DNA of 64,000 bases from an uncultured Lachnospiraceae bacterium (GCA_910585295.1 CAJUDE010000026.1:43288-107287); one strand, 5' to 3'. Counted from the first letter of the stretch, positions 52,473 to 62,085 are shown. Translations and numbers: made by a program. The notes: a model not told the origin generated them from the letters alone.

Positions 52473-53213
52473 TTAATCTTTTTCAAACCCATTCCTTTTA
52501 TACAGTATCAAAAATACCAATATACTAATAACCAGTTCTCCCACAAGCACTGCAATATCCAACGGCTTAGCCACATACGGCTCCCCATTGGCAAACCCAT
52601 ACGCCATTTCGGTAAGCACCCCGGTAAACAAGAACCCAGATAGTTTATGAAGCCCTTCTGAAAAATTGCCAAACATAGGCACCATCATAAACACAAGCAT
52701 CAATGGGTAGGCAATCAAATTGGCGTTCATTTGGTTTTTGGCGCAGATGCCCACAACCATCCCTATCACGCAGCTAATCAGCGACGCGGCGGCGCTGAGC
52801 AAAAGGAATGCCACAATAGACGCCTGGCCTATGGAAACGCCGCTGACTGCCAACACAACGAAATTGACCCCTACCGTCAATGCGAACGGGAACAAAATGC
52901 TCCCAATAAAATACTGCACCCCGGTAATAGAGGAAGTCATCAGCACACGCAGCGTATGCTTTTCCTTTTCCTCTGCAATCGCCGTCCCTACCATAAGGAA
53001 CCCATCCATGCAGATATTCATGGAAATCCCAAGGCTTAACAGCATACCCGCCAGGATAGGCGAAAGTTCCCCATCTGTGTTCATGCCATATATTACCTTA
53101 TATGCCAACACCATTGCCACCGTTATTACAGGCCCAACCATAATCGCCGTATTGCGGCTAATGCAAATCCATTTAATTCGTGCCACTGCCGTTAATTTAT
53201 TAATATTTCCCAT
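52473..53213 (-). CDS. ABC transporter permease (ABC-2 type)
   Basis: The 246-residue protein has six membrane segments (TAIMVGPVITVAMVLAYKVI, PILAGMLLSLGISMNI, FIGSILFPFALTVGVNFVVL, ASIVAFLLLSAAASLISCVIG, LIAYPLMLVFMMVPMF, LDIAVLVGELVISILVFLIL). It is paired with the ATPase 15 bases upstream. The ATG at 53213 has GGGAGG 8 bases before it; a TTG two codons earlier is less likely. It is probably an exporter of peptide or antibiotic, based only on its kinase neighbours. Confidence 0.9.
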   Translation of the reverse strand: MGNINKLTAVARIKWICISRNTAIMVGPVITVAMVLAYKVIYGMNTDGELSPILAGMLLSLGISMNICMDGFLMVGTAIAEEKEKHTLRVLMTSSITGVQYFIGSILFPFALTVGVNFVVLAVSGVSIGQASIVAFLLLSAAASLISCVIGMVVGICAKNQMNANLIAYPLMLVFMMVPMFGNFSEGLHKLSGFLFTGVLTEMAYGFANGEPYVAKPLDIAVLVGELVISILVFLILYKRNGFEKD

Positions 53214-53228
53214 ATCCAAAGCCTCCCA

Positions 53229-54086
53229 TCATATGTTCAATGCGCTTCCCGTCACTTGCAGGAACACGCTTTCTAGTGTTGGTTCACAGGAATGGAGGCG
53301 CTGAATTTCATCGTTCGCCATCCATTCAGAAATTTTGGCGGCGGTTTCCTGGCTTTGTTCCAGCACCACCTCTTTCTTGCTGTTTAACAGCACTTGGTAC
53401 CGCTTTTTCTTATTGTATTTCAGGCAAATCTCCTGTGGAGGCCCAAACTCCACAATTTTCCCCTGATACAGCAATGCAACATTGTCACAGAGCTTCGCGG
53501 CTTCCTCCATATTATGGGTAGTTAAAAAAATGGACATGCCTTCTTCCTTCAAATCCAGCAGCATTTTGTGGATTGCCACTGCAGTGGAGGGGTCAAGCCC
53601 GCTGGTTGGCTCATCCAAGAATAAAATCCTGGGCTTATGCAGCACCGCCCTTGCCAGCACAAGGCGCTGCCCCTGCCCTTTTGACAACTTGCCTGCCTGC
53701 TTCTTTTTGTGTTCCAACAGCCCCACCTGCTTTAAGGTTTCCTCCACCCTTTTGTTTGGCACACGCCAGATTTGTGCAAACATGCTTAAATTCTGCCAGA
53801 CTGTCATTTTTTCATAAATTCCGCTATTGTCAGAGACTACGCCAATTTTCTCATATATCGAATCGTCAATATTTGTGGTGTCCACCCCAAGGATTTTCCC
53901 TTCCCCGGAGGTCTGGCGCAGCTGCCCGGTAATTATCTTAATTGTAGTGGTCTTGCCGGCGCCGGACGGCCCCAAAAACCCCAGAATCTCCCCTTTGTGC
54001 AGCGTAATATTGATATCCTTCAACGCTGTTTCCATATGGTATCGTTTAGAAATATGTGACAGTTGAAGCAATACATCCCGTTCCAT
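53229..54086 (-). CDS. ABC transporter ATP-binding protein
   Basis: The 285-residue ATPase has Walker A LGFLGPSGAGKTTTIKIITG, signature KLSKGQGQRLVLARAVL, Walker B ILFLDEPTSGLDPSTA and switch TTHNMEEAAKL. The C-terminal 70 residues include an ABC accessory segment ending in a Ser-Ala-Leu-Asn tail. The ATG at 54086 follows GGAAGG by 7 bases. It is read with the permease and placed downstream of a LytTR regulator, which is the likely activator. Confidence 0.94.
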   Translation of the reverse strand: MERDVLLQLSHISKRYHMETALKDINITLHKGEILGFLGPSGAGKTTTIKIITGQLRQTSGEGKILGVDTTNIDDSIYEKIGVVSDNSGIYEKMTVWQNLSMFAQIWRVPNKRVEETLKQVGLLEHKKKQAGKLSKGQGQRLVLARAVLHKPRILFLDEPTSGLDPSTAVAIHKMLLDLKEEGMSIFLTTHNMEEAAKLCDNVALLYQGKIVEFGPPQEICLKYNKKKRYQVLLNSKKEVVLEQSQETAAKISEWMANDEIQRLHSCEPTLESVFLQVTGSALNI

Positions 54087-54172
54087 AACATAACCTTCCT
54101 TCCGTAATTTTTGCAATTCCTTTCGACGGAATTACTTTACCACGGATTTTGGCGCCTTATGGATAATTTTGC

Positions 54173-54181
54173 CCAAACGGT
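54173..54181 (-). promoter_or_regulatory. LytTR-type binding motif upstream of the ABC genes
   Basis: ACCGTTTGG on the minus strand fits the LytTR half-site pattern [TA][AC][CA]GTTN[AG][TG]. It lies about 87 bases before the ATPase start, in the gap after the regulator gene. A second half-site nearby (TCCATAAGG) is weak and has unusual spacing. Confidence 0.35.
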
Positions 54182-54211
54182 AGCATTCGCTGCCTGAATG
54201 GCGCACGCTTG

Positions 54212-54943
54212 TCAAAGGCTCAGGAGTTTTTGCTTTACATTCCTGGAAAACAGGCACCTTTCCCCATTTTTCATAAGGATTTCCCGCCGCTTTAAGTCCA
54301 GTTCCCCAATCTGCCCCACATTTACAAGATATGCCCGATGCACCCGAAGGAACTGGCTGCCCAGCCGCCCTTCCAATTCCTGCATGCTGCCAATAAAGTC
54401 CACGCGTTCCTTCTTGCCATGCAGCTCAATCCGGTGGGTGCGCCCGGAAGTCTCAAAGAACATAATCTCATCCACTGGGATATGCTTCACTACGTCCATA
54501 ACCTTTACGGTAAAAGATTCTGCCTGCTCCCCCTGCTCCTTTCGCATCCGCTCTGTGATAACCGCAAGGCTTGCACGGATTCCCGCAAACATTTTTTCTG
54601 GGTTGCCTTTCACAATATAATCCAGGGCTTCCAAATGGTAGCGGAACGTCTCAAACGCCAGGTCAGCAAAAGACGTCACATAGATTAAAAAACCCCTGGG
54701 GTCCACTTTGCGGATCTCCTGCCCAAGGGCAAACCCATCCATTGGCTCATCTTTTAACTCCACATCCAGAAAATAAATACCCCTTTGGGGGGATGAGCGC
54801 ACAGCCTCCAAAATCTCTTGTGGATGGCCGCTAAAAAGGGCGACCTCCATATCATAGCCCTCCATCAAAATTTGTTTTTCCAAACATTCCTTCTGCGCTA
54901 TGCGGACTTTGGCGTCATCCTCACAAATATAAATTGGAAGCAT
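54212..54943 (-). CDS. LytTR-family response regulator
   Basis: The 243-residue regulator has a receiver domain (YICEDDAKVR start, phospho-Asp in IYFLDVELKDEPMDG) and a C-terminal LytTR DNA-binding domain (EIMFFETSGRTHRIELHGKKERVDFIGSMQELEGRL in part, FLRVHRAYLVNVGQI). This is the AgrA/ComE/VirR type. The ATG at 54943 has AAGGAGGG before it. It is downstream of an AgrC-like kinase and upstream of an ABC exporter. Confidence 0.95.
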   Translation of the reverse strand: MLPIYICEDDAKVRIAQKECLEKQILMEGYDMEVALFSGHPQEILEAVRSSPQRGIYFLDVELKDEPMDGFALGQEIRKVDPRGFLIYVTSFADLAFETFRYHLEALDYIVKGNPEKMFAGIRASLAVITERMRKEQGEQAESFTVKVMDVVKHIPVDEIMFFETSGRTHRIELHGKKERVDFIGSMQELEGRLGSQFLRVHRAYLVNVGQIGELDLKRREILMKNGERCLFSRNVKQKLLSL

Positions 54944-54976
54944 CCACTTCCCTCCTTCCCAAAAGCAGTGAACCAT

Positions 54977-56341
54977 TTATTCCTGTATCTTTAGTTCCTG
55001 CACAAAATACCCGTCCTGAATTGCCGTAAAATGGAACATATTCTCATACCGTTTGAGGATGTTACGGTAGCTTGCAAGCCCAACGCCCCGGTCGGCTCCC
55101 CTAGTGGAATAACCCTGCTGCCAAATCCTATGGAAATCCACTTGGGAATAAAGCTTATTCTTAATCCGGAAAGTAGTGTACCCCTCCTGGCTGCTGACCA
55201 TAATATGGACCCAGGGTTCTTCCTTCCCCCGCACCTCATCCATGGCGTTATCAATCAAAATCCCAAGGCAACGGCACAAATCCGTGACCCTGACCCTGGT
55301 TCTATCCAAAGGCCGAAGCACTTCCAGCTCACAGTCAATTTTATCCTTCTGCATTTCCTGCAGCTTGCACAGCAGCAGCCCTTTCACTTCCAGCATATGC
55401 ACGTTCCCAAGCTGGGTCAGCCGCCTAATCTGCCCGCCCACCTGCAGGTCAAAATCCTCCGTCATGCCTTGGATAAAATTCTGGATGGACTCCAAATCCC
55501 CTTCCTTCACCTGAAAGTATATGCCAGACATCATGTTTTTGTAATCATGGCGGAACCTGCGCATTTCCTGCTGCAGCCCTTCTAGCGTCTCAATATAGGT
55601 ATTTTGCTGCTGCAGGCTGACCCGCTGGGCTTCCAACTGCTTTCTGCTCATTTCCTCCCTGCCTCCGTAACTGAATATCAGCAGCACAACAAGCAAATAC
55701 GCCACAGAAACAGCCCCATTGGTCTGCCCCGCCCCTTCACTTTCCTGAATCAGCCAATACAAGACCTGGGACAGGATAGGATATAACTCAATAAAAAAAA
55801 GGCTGGCAAAGCCAATTTTCTCCCGCTCCATCCATTGCCCAAACAGCTTCCCAACGCCGCTTCTGTAGAGGAGCCACACAAGGAACGCCTGAACCAGCGG
55901 AGTCATCAAATACATAAAAAAGAAATACAACAGCCGCTCGCTGAGGATATCCAAATGGAATATTCCCTTCGGCGCAAATAAAAATGTGAAATTGTTGGCA
56001 AACTCCTCTAACATCTGTAGAAATATAGCCAACACCCAGCTAACCTTTAAGCTCTCCCCATACAAAAACCTTAAGTAGCAGGCTGACCCCGCCATTCCAA
56101 TATAGGAAAATAAAATCCCCCCTATATTGTTTTTCCAGTAAAATATGCCGCACTTATAAAATACCGCGCCTAAAAAAGCAAAACCTGCAATCAGCAATAT
56201 TGTGAAAAAAATAATCTTGTTCATGCGCTCTTTTGCATGGTATGGCTTCCTTCCAAACAACACCATAGACGTCCACAAGACAAAAAAAGTGCTGATAGAA
56301 ATACCAACTAAATTTGTATAGAAAAATCCCAAAAATCCCAT
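54977..56341 (-). CDS. AgrC-like sensor histidine kinase (GHKL type)
   Basis: The 454-residue kinase has six or seven membrane helices in the first 230 residues, then a coiled region with the phospho-acceptor in EMRRFRHDYKNMMSG and a GHKL ATPase domain ending RGVGLASYRNILKRYENM. This layout is that of peptide-sensing kinases such as AgrC and BlpH. No agrB or agrD-like gene was found beside it, so it may respond to a host or competitor peptide rather than a self-made one. It is read with the LytTR regulator 33 bases downstream. Confidence 0.93.
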   Translation of the reverse strand: MGFLGFFYTNLVGISISTFFVLWTSMVLFGRKPYHAKERMNKIIFFTILLIAGFAFLGAVFYKCGIFYWKNNIGGILFSYIGMAGSACYLRFLYGESLKVSWVLAIFLQMLEEFANNFTFLFAPKGIFHLDILSERLLYFFFMYLMTPLVQAFLVWLLYRSGVGKLFGQWMEREKIGFASLFFIELYPILSQVLYWLIQESEGAGQTNGAVSVAYLLVVLLIFSYGGREEMSRKQLEAQRVSLQQQNTYIETLEGLQQEMRRFRHDYKNMMSGIYFQVKEGDLESIQNFIQGMTEDFDLQVGGQIRRLTQLGNVHMLEVKGLLLCKLQEMQKDKIDCELEVLRPLDRTRVRVTDLCRCLGILIDNAMDEVRGKEEPWVHIMVSSQEGYTTFRIKNKLYSQVDFHRIWQQGYSTRGADRGVGLASYRNILKRYENMFHFTAIQDGYFVQELKIQE

Positions 56342-56371
56342 AATTTTCCCGTCCTTTTGTTACTTCCCCCT

Positions 56372-57196
56372 TCACCCTTTGCCCAGGCAGCTCCCTACTA
56401 GTTCCCCTAAACGCACCTTAGTTTCCAGCCCCTGCCTGCTGTTTTCCAGAATCCGCCCCTGTACCTTTAGCCTGCCTTTTCCCACCAGCAGCAGGACCGT
56501 GGAGCCTCCAAATTCAAAATACCCTTTTTCTTCCCCTTGGAACACTTTCCCCTCCCTGGGGTAATTATGGATTTTGCCCACCAGCATCGCCCCAATTTCC
56601 ATCTGGATGACCCTGCCGAATTTCGGTGTGCAAAACTCTGTATACTCCCTGCTGTTTTCTGCAAAAACTGGGAGCGTCCCGCAGGCAATGGGGCGTACGC
56701 AGTGCAGCCTCCCAGGGATCGCCCTGTTCCTTTTAACCACGCCGTCGCTGACATAGCAATAACGGTGGTAATCCTGCGGGGTCAGCCGAAACACCAGGCA
56801 AATGCCGCCGGCAAATTGTTTCGCCAGCTTCCGGCTCCTAAGCAGCGTTTCCAGGCGGTACTCAATATGCTTAATTTTGTACGTCTGCCCTTCGCTGACC
56901 GGATACGCCGTCAAATAACCATCACAAGGGCTGATAAAATGGCCTGGGGTAATGTCAATTTCCTCCATGCACCGTTTTCTGGTAAAAAAATCATTAAAAG
57001 AACGGTACTTTTTCCCACACCCTTCCATGTCAATCCCATGCTTTTTAATAAACAGCGGCACCCAAAAACGAGACAGCCTGGAATTCAAAACCGCCCCTGC
57101 CGCCTTTGACAAAAAGGGCCTGGCCAGCAATTTCAGCGCTGCCCGCCCAAGCGCCGTTTGATATAAAAACCTAACTGCAAGCGATTCTTTTTTCAT
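56372..57196 (-). CDS. psd: Phosphatidylserine decarboxylase
   Basis: The 274-residue proenzyme converts phosphatidylserine to phosphatidylethanolamine. The self-cleavage motif appears as FGGSTVLLLVGKG near residue 240, with the Ser becoming the pyruvoyl group, and NDFFTRKR and TPQDYHRYCYVSDG are further family motifs. The N-terminus has a helix likely to sit on the membrane. Its start overlaps the pssA stop by 4 bases, so substrate-making and substrate-using enzymes are coupled. Confidence 0.95.
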   Translation of the reverse strand: MKKESLAVRFLYQTALGRAALKLLARPFLSKAAGAVLNSRLSRFWVPLFIKKHGIDMEGCGKKYRSFNDFFTRKRCMEEIDITPGHFISPCDGYLTAYPVSEGQTYKIKHIEYRLETLLRSRKLAKQFAGGICLVFRLTPQDYHRYCYVSDGVVKRNRAIPGRLHCVRPIACGTLPVFAENSREYTEFCTPKFGRVIQMEIGAMLVGKIHNYPREGKVFQGEEKGYFEFGGSTVLLLVGKGRLKVQGRILENSRQGLETKVRLGELVGSCLGKG

Positions 57197-57867
57197 ACAT
57201 CCATTCCCAATCCCATTAATAAAATCACAAACTCTACAGTCCCTGTAAATATAATCCCAATTTTTCCTGCCAAATATGGCTTTTTAATCTTTATCGGCAA
57301 AAGGAACGCAACTGCCATCAAGGACAGCGCCACCACAAACACCAGCCCTTCTTGCAATGCCAGCTGTTTCCCTATGATAAAGAAGATAGGCAGGATTAAA
57401 GCCGCCGATGTGACTGGAAGCCCCAGGTAAGACGTCCGAGACCCCGTTTCCACCTGCTGCCTCTCCTCTTCCAAGACATTAAAATACGCAAGCCTGATTA
57501 AAGTGCATAACACATAAAAGCTGCTTGCCAAAAACGCCAGGTAGCTTTTTCCACCTATCCGATATGTAAACAGCCCCGGCAAAACGCCAAAGCAAACCAA
57601 ATCGCTGAGGGAATCTATCTGGATGCCAAATTTTTTCTCCCTCGCGTCCCTTTCCTTCGTAGCCGCAACCGTGCCGTCAAACATATCGCAAATACCTGCT
57701 GCCATAAGGCAGATAACCGTCTGCCGGTAGGCCCCTTCCATGGCAAATGTTATGCCTGTAAACCCTGCCAGCATCCCTAAATAGGTCAAAACCACTGTAT
57801 AATTATAATAACCGCATAACCGTTTCTTTTCTTCCATAATCTCCTCCGCCTTTTTGAAAATGTCCAT
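57193..57867 (-). CDS. pssA: CDP-diacylglycerol-serine O-phosphatidyltransferase
   Basis: The 224-residue membrane protein has about six helices and the CDP-alcohol phosphotransferase motif starting DMFDGTVAATKERD and continuing FGIQIDSLSDLVCFG. All the catalytic Asp residues are present, but the usual Arg after the second Ala (DGxxAR) is Ala here. It would join CDP-diacylglycerol and serine to give phosphatidylserine for Psd. The ribosome site is weak (GGGGCTTGGG). It lies in the order TVP38-pssA-psd. Confidence 0.92.
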   Translation of the reverse strand: MDIFKKAEEIMEEKKRLCGYYNYTVVLTYLGMLAGFTGITFAMEGAYRQTVICLMAAGICDMFDGTVAATKERDAREKKFGIQIDSLSDLVCFGVLPGLFTYRIGGKSYLAFLASSFYVLCTLIRLAYFNVLEEERQQVETGSRTSYLGLPVTSAALILPIFFIIGKQLALQEGLVFVVALSLMAVAFLLPIKIKKPYLAGKIGIIFTGTVEFVILLMGLGMDV

Positions 57868-57907
57868 TTACCCAAGCCCCATAGGGTGGCTGCTGCAAAA
57901 CTGCCAT

Positions 57908-58495
57908 CTATGAAAGCTCCGCTACCGCCGAAAACAAATAACTATATGCCAATATGCACCAGGGCTTGCCCAATAATAAAATCGCCATAAACTTCCCTGC
58001 ACTCATTTTTGTCAGCCCTGTGAAATAACAAAAAAAATCATCTGGAAATAACGGCAGCGCCATCCCCAGAAATAAAATTGCAGTATAAGATTTACTCTCC
58101 GCCGCCCAGGCAGACCATCTTTCAAACCGTTTTCCTGGAAACATTTTAATGACAATCGCCTTTCCATACCTTTTCGCAAGGGAAAATGCAAGGATTGAGC
58201 CTAGTGAAATGCCAATGAAATTGCACCAAAACCCTCCCATGCAGCCAAATAGCGCAGCCCCCGCGGCGCATCCCACAAAGCCTGGCAGCACCGGGACCAC
58301 TACCTGCCCTGCCTGCACCATAATAAGGGTTGCTGGGGCCAAAATGCCAAATCCTGCAATATACCCTTGCAGCGCTTCCACAGAATTAAACTTCCCATCT
58401 AAATACCCTTTCCACAAAGCCGCGCTTAAGACAAGGCAGCAAAGCAACACCCCCGCTGAAGTCCAGCTTTTCCATCTATCAATGCTTTTTTCCAT
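57908..58495 (-). CDS. TVP38/TMEM64-family membrane protein
   Basis: The 195-residue protein has about five hydrophobic segments and the VTT-domain signatures: GYIAGFGILAPATLIMVQAGQVVVPVLPGFVGCAAGAALFG and the glycine-rich GISLGSILAFSLAKRYGK (partial segments), then FLGMALPLFPDDFFCYFTGLTKMS. The DedA/TVP38 superfamily includes lipid scramblases and flippases. Linkage to pssA and psd fits a role in moving or balancing phospholipids, but that is inferred. Confidence 0.9.
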   Translation of the reverse strand: MEKSIDRWKSWTSAGVLLCCLVLSAALWKGYLDGKFNSVEALQGYIAGFGILAPATLIMVQAGQVVVPVLPGFVGCAAGAALFGCMGGFWCNFIGISLGSILAFSLAKRYGKAIVIKMFPGKRFERWSAWAAESKSYTAILFLGMALPLFPDDFFCYFTGLTKMSAGKFMAILLLGKPWCILAYSYLFSAVAELS

Positions 58496-58575
58496 CCTTT
58501 TCCCTCTGCATCCTTATGCCGCCCCATACTATTTTATCCCTTTATCCTACAAATTTCAAACTTATTTTTACAAAT

Positions 58576-58599
58576 GGGCTGTGCGTGCCTGCACAGCCC
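58576..58599 (-). terminator. Hairpin between mnmA and the lipid genes
   Basis: GGGCTGTGC (58576-58584) and GCACAGCCC (58591-58599) form a perfect 9-bp stem. On the minus strand it is followed by ATTTGTAAAAA, so the T-run is poor. Confidence 0.5.
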
Positions 58600-58626
58600 C
58601 TCCAATTATTCTGTGTTTTTCTTTCT

Positions 58627-58711
58627 TGTTCCCGCGGGCAACGGGCAAGAGACGCGCTTGCGCGGATATTTGGCAGCTGCCGCAAAGGCCAAATATTTGC
58701 CAGCCCTGGTA
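58627..58711. repeat. Dispersed GC-rich repeat (family C)
   Basis: CCCGCGGGCAACGGGCAAGA, CGCGCTTGCGCGGATATTTGG and CAGCTGCCGCAAAGG match the copies at 565 and 34146. It lies between mnmA and pssA operons. Confidence 0.65.
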
Positions 58712-58738
58712 TATGGCATTTAGCTTCCTTCCAAGGCC

Positions 58739-59869
58739 TCACTCTGCCAAACCATGCCCTTTGCCCCCGCCCGATTCGCTTTTGCCAGGTTTTACTATGG
58801 TCGCGCCCCCTACTACCAAATCCCCATTATAGAACACTACCGCCTGCCCAGGCGTAATGGCCCGCACTGGTTCATGGAACTGGCAAAATACCCTGCCCTC
58901 CCCTGATTTTCTTATGGTGCAGGGCGCCCCTTTATGGTTATAGCGGATTTTTGCCGTCACCTCCAGCTCTCCCTCAAGGTCTGGAATAGACATTAAATTC
59001 AGCTTGTCCCCAGAAAGGGCAGTCCCAAACACTTCTTCATTGCCGCCAAGGACAACTTCATTTGTATCCGGCCGCAGCTCTGTAACAAACATTGGGACGC
59101 CCAGGGCAATCCCCAAGCCTTTGCGCTGCCCAATGGTGTAATGGGTAATCCCCTTATGCTGCCCCAACGCTTTCCCATCTTTTGTGACAAAATTCCCTGG
59201 CGGCGGCACAGCCCCTTTTTGCTCCCGCTCGATAAACCTGGCATAATTATGGTCGGGGATAAAACAAATTTCCTGGCTGTCCGGCTTATTTGCCGTACGC
59301 AGCCCAATCCTGCCTGCTATCGCGCGGATTTCTTCCTTTGTATATTCCCCTACCGGCATCAGCGTATGGGCAAGCTGCCTCTGGGTCAGGTTATACAATG
59401 CATAGGTCTGGTCTTTTGCCTCTGTGGCAGATTTCTGCAAAGTGTACCTGCCGCTGGGAAGCTTACGGACCCTGGCATAATGTCCGGTTGCAATATAATC
59501 TGCCCCAATCTCCATGCCCCGCTTTAGCAAGGATTCCCATTTCACATACCGGTTGCAGGCAATGCAGGGGTTCGGGGTATGCCCTATAAGATATTCCTCC
59601 ACAAAATAATCTATGACATATTTCTGGAAATCTGCCCTAAAATTCATTACATAATGGGGGATATCCAGCATCGCCGCCACACGCCTTGCATCCTCCACTG
59701 CCGACAGCCCGCAGCAACCGCCGTTTTCTTCCAATTCCTGTTCTGGCTCTTCCTGCCAAATCTGCATGGTGACGCCAACCACCTCATACCCCTGCTCCTT
59801 TAACAGCCATGCCGCCACCGAAGAATCCACGCCGCCAGACATCCCTACCACGACTCGCTTTTTATCCAT
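58739..59869 (-). CDS. mnmA: tRNA-specific 2-thiouridylase
   Basis: The 376-residue protein has the PP-loop [15 protein letters not shown], catalytic Cys in [14 protein letters not shown] and second Cys in SQEICFIPD. It thiolates U34 of tRNAs for Lys, Glu and Gln, taking sulfur from IscS. It starts only 5 bases after iscU ends, and the whole order iscR-iscS-iscU-mnmA is on one strand, so sulfur donor and acceptor are co-expressed. The ribosome site AAGG is within the iscU tail. Confidence 0.97.
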   Translation of the reverse strand: MDKKRVVVGMSGGVDSSVAAWLLKEQGYEVVGVTMQIWQEEPEQELEENGGCCGLSAVEDARRVAAMLDIPHYVMNFRADFQKYVIDYFVEEYLIGHTPNPCIACNRYVKWESLLKRGMEIGADYIATGHYARVRKLPSGRYTLQKSATEAKDQTYALYNLTQRQLAHTLMPVGEYTKEEIRAIAGRIGLRTANKPDSQEICFIPDHNYARFIEREQKGAVPPPGNFVTKDGKALGQHKGITHYTIGQRKGLGIALGVPMFVTELRPDTNEVVLGGNEEVFGTALSGDKLNLMSIPDLEGELEVTAKIRYNHKGAPCTIRKSGEGRVFCQFHEPVRAITPGQAVVFYNGDLVVGGATIVKPGKSESGGGKGHGLAE

Positions 59870-59874
59870 AAACC

Positions 59875-60312
59875 TTAGTAGTCCTCTTCCTCTTCTTCCT
59901 CGCTGATATCATTTTTCGGCTTTTCCAGCCCTTCTATCTGAATGCCGTTTTTCTCTGCATAATCCCAAAGGGCTGCATGGATTGCTTCTTCTGCCAACAG
60001 GGAACAATGGACTTTTACAGGAGGAAGCCCATCCAGCGCCTCCATTACAGCCTTATTGGTCACATTCAGGGCCTCTTTAATTGTTTTGCCCTTTACCAAC
60101 TCTGTTGCCATAGAGCTGGTTGCCACAGCCGCGCCGCAGCCAAAGGTTTTAAATTTCACATCCTGGATAATGCCGTTATCGTCAATATCCAAAAAAATAC
60201 GCATGATATCGCCGCATTTTGCATTTCCCACGGTACCTACGCCGCTGGCATTTTCAATCTCCCCTACGTTCCTTGGATTTTTAAAATGGTCCATTACTTT
60301 TTCACTATACAT
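59875..60312 (-). CDS. iscU: Fe-S cluster scaffold protein (IscU/NifU N-terminal type)
   Basis: The 145-residue protein has the three cluster-ligand cysteines in [20 protein letters not shown] and [11 protein letters not shown]. It assembles Fe-S clusters with sulfur from IscS. The C-terminus carries an unusual run of acidic residues (SEEEEEEDY). CTGGAGGAAAAACC precedes the ATG. It lies 92 bases after iscS. Confidence 0.96.
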   Translation of the reverse strand: MYSEKVMDHFKNPRNVGEIENASGVGTVGNAKCGDIMRIFLDIDDNGIIQDVKFKTFGCGAAVATSSMATELVKGKTIKEALNVTNKAVMEALDGLPPVKVHCSLLAEEAIHAALWDYAEKNGIQIEGLEKPKNDISEEEEEEDY

Positions 60313-60404
60313 GGTTTTTCCTCCAGATCATTCTATTTCGTATTTTTCCTTAAGCTAGTCGGCGTCCCAAAGCCTACTTGTCTATTTGCCAACGGCACAC
60401 CGAG

Positions 60405-61589
60405 CTAATTCCCCTGCTTTTTCTTAAAATCTTCATATAAGGGGGACATTTCCCTAAGCTGCCCAACAATTTCTTTTATTGCCTCCACTGTGTAGTCAAT
60501 GTCTTCCTTCGTTGTGTCCTCCCCCAAAGTCAGCCGCAAGGAGCCATGGGCAATCTCATGGGGCAGCCCGATGGCAAGAAGCACGTGGGAAGGGTCCAAG
60601 GAACCAGAAGTGCATGCCGACCCGGACGACCCGCAGATCCCCTTCATATCCAACATAATCAGCAAAGATTCCCCTTCCACAAACTGGAAGCAGAAATTGA
60701 CATTATTAGGCAGGCGGTTGGTTCTGTCCCCATTCACCCTGGTATAGGGGATTTCCTTCAATACCCTGCCAATTAAATACTCCCGAAGCTCCCGTTCTTT
60801 TTGCGTACGGGCTTGCATAGTTTCCACAGCAAGCTCTACCGCTTTCCCAAAGCCGACAATCCCTGGCACGTTCTCTGTCCCTGCCCGGCGTTTCCGCTCC
60901 TGGGCGCCCCCATGGACAAACGAGCGGATTTTTATGCCTTTGCGGATATACAAAAACCCAATGCCTTTGGGGCCGTTTAATTTATGCCCGCTGCTGCTTA
61001 ACATATCAATATTTAATTCATCCACATTGATTGGCACCTGCCCAAATGCCTGTACGGCGTCAGTATGGAACAATACCCCATGCTCTTTTGCAATTTTCCC
61101 AATTTCCGCCACCGGCTCTATGGTACCGATTTCATTATTGGCAAACATAATAGAAATCAGTATGGTATCTGGGCGGATGGCTTTTTTCAGCTCCTCCAGC
61201 TTCACCACGCCAAATTCATCCACGTCTAAGTATGTGACTTCAAACCCATTCTGCTCCAGCCATTGGCAAGTGTGCAGAACCGCATGGTGTTCAATCTTGC
61301 TGGTGATAATATGCCTTCCCTTATCCTTGTAAGCCTCTGCCGTCGCCTTAATCGCCCAGTTATCCGCCTCGCTGCCCCCAGCAGTGAAATATACCTCATT
61401 GCCTTTCGCGCCGATAGCGTTTGCAATGGTTTCCCTTGCGGCAGACACCGCTTCTTTGCTCTTTGCGCCAAATTCGTATACGGTTGACGCATTCCCATAA
61501 AATTCCGTAAAAAACGGAAGCATCGCTTCCACTACCTTTGGCGCCGTCTTAGTCGTTGCCGCATTATCCAGATATATCATTTTTCCCAT
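60405..61589 (-). CDS. iscS: Cysteine desulfurase
   Basis: The 394-residue PLP enzyme has IYLDNAATTKTAPKVVEAM at the N-terminus, the PLP lysine in SSGHKLNGPKGIGFLYIRKG and the active-site Cys loop CGSSGSACTSGSLDPSHVLLAIG. It releases sulfur from cysteine as a persulfide for IscU and MnmA. The short-loop Cys pattern is that of NifS/IscS class I enzymes. It follows iscR by 25 bases. Confidence 0.97.
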   Translation of the reverse strand: MGKMIYLDNAATTKTAPKVVEAMLPFFTEFYGNASTVYEFGAKSKEAVSAARETIANAIGAKGNEVYFTAGGSEADNWAIKATAEAYKDKGRHIITSKIEHHAVLHTCQWLEQNGFEVTYLDVDEFGVVKLEELKKAIRPDTILISIMFANNEIGTIEPVAEIGKIAKEHGVLFHTDAVQAFGQVPINVDELNIDMLSSSGHKLNGPKGIGFLYIRKGIKIRSFVHGGAQERKRRAGTENVPGIVGFGKAVELAVETMQARTQKERELREYLIGRVLKEIPYTRVNGDRTNRLPNNVNFCFQFVEGESLLIMLDMKGICGSSGSACTSGSLDPSHVLLAIGLPHEIAHGSLRLTLGEDTTKEDIDYTVEAIKEIVGQLREMSPLYEDFKKKQGN

Positions 61590-61614
61590 GTCTCACACCT
61601 CTATTACTTAAATT

Positions 61615-62037
61615 TCAAATCTGCCGTTTGCTTTCCCTTACCAATTCCCCAATATAAATGCTGTCTACTGTATCATTGATGCTGTCGTTGATACGTTTCC
61701 AGACAATCTTGCTGACGCACTGGGAGGAACTGCTGCACCCCTGGCTGCTGCCAATCCCAGCGCACTCCACTGGGGCCAAATCCCCTTCCAACGCCCGCAA
61801 TACATCCCCTACGGAAATCTCCTCCACCGGCCTGGCAACGGCATATCCGCCGTTGGCGCCGCGGACGCTTGTGACCAGCCCCGCTTTCTTAAGCTTCGCC
61901 ATAAGCTGCTCTAGGTAGCTGACAGAAATCTCCTGACGTTCTGCAATGCTGTTAAGAGAGACTGGCCGCCCTTCTCCCCAGACTGCCAAATCAATAAACG
62001 CCCTCAGGCCATACCTTCCTTTTGTAGATAACTTCAA
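61615..62037 (-). CDS. iscR: Rrf2-family iron-sulfur regulator IscR
   Basis: The 140-residue protein has the Rrf2 winged helix (KLSTKGRYGLRAFIDLAV, then ISVSYLEQLMAKLKKAGLVTSVRGANGGYAVA) and three cysteines spaced C-x8-C-x5-C (VECAGIGSSQGCSSSSQC) that can hold a cluster. The start is TTG at 62037, since AGAGGTG lies 7 bases upstream and the family begins MKLSTKGRYG. It heads iscR-iscS-iscU-mnmA. A palindromic operator at 62086-62110, downstream of its promoter, predicts autorepression. Confidence 0.95.
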   Translation of the reverse strand: MKLSTKGRYGLRAFIDLAVWGEGRPVSLNSIAERQEISVSYLEQLMAKLKKAGLVTSVRGANGGYAVARPVEEISVGDVLRALEGDLAPVECAGIGSSQGCSSSSQCVSKIVWKRINDSINDTVDSIYIGELVRESKRQI

Positions 62038-62085
62038 CTTATCACCTCTCTTATGCCACTACAGAACAGGCTCTCCTCCTGCTAC

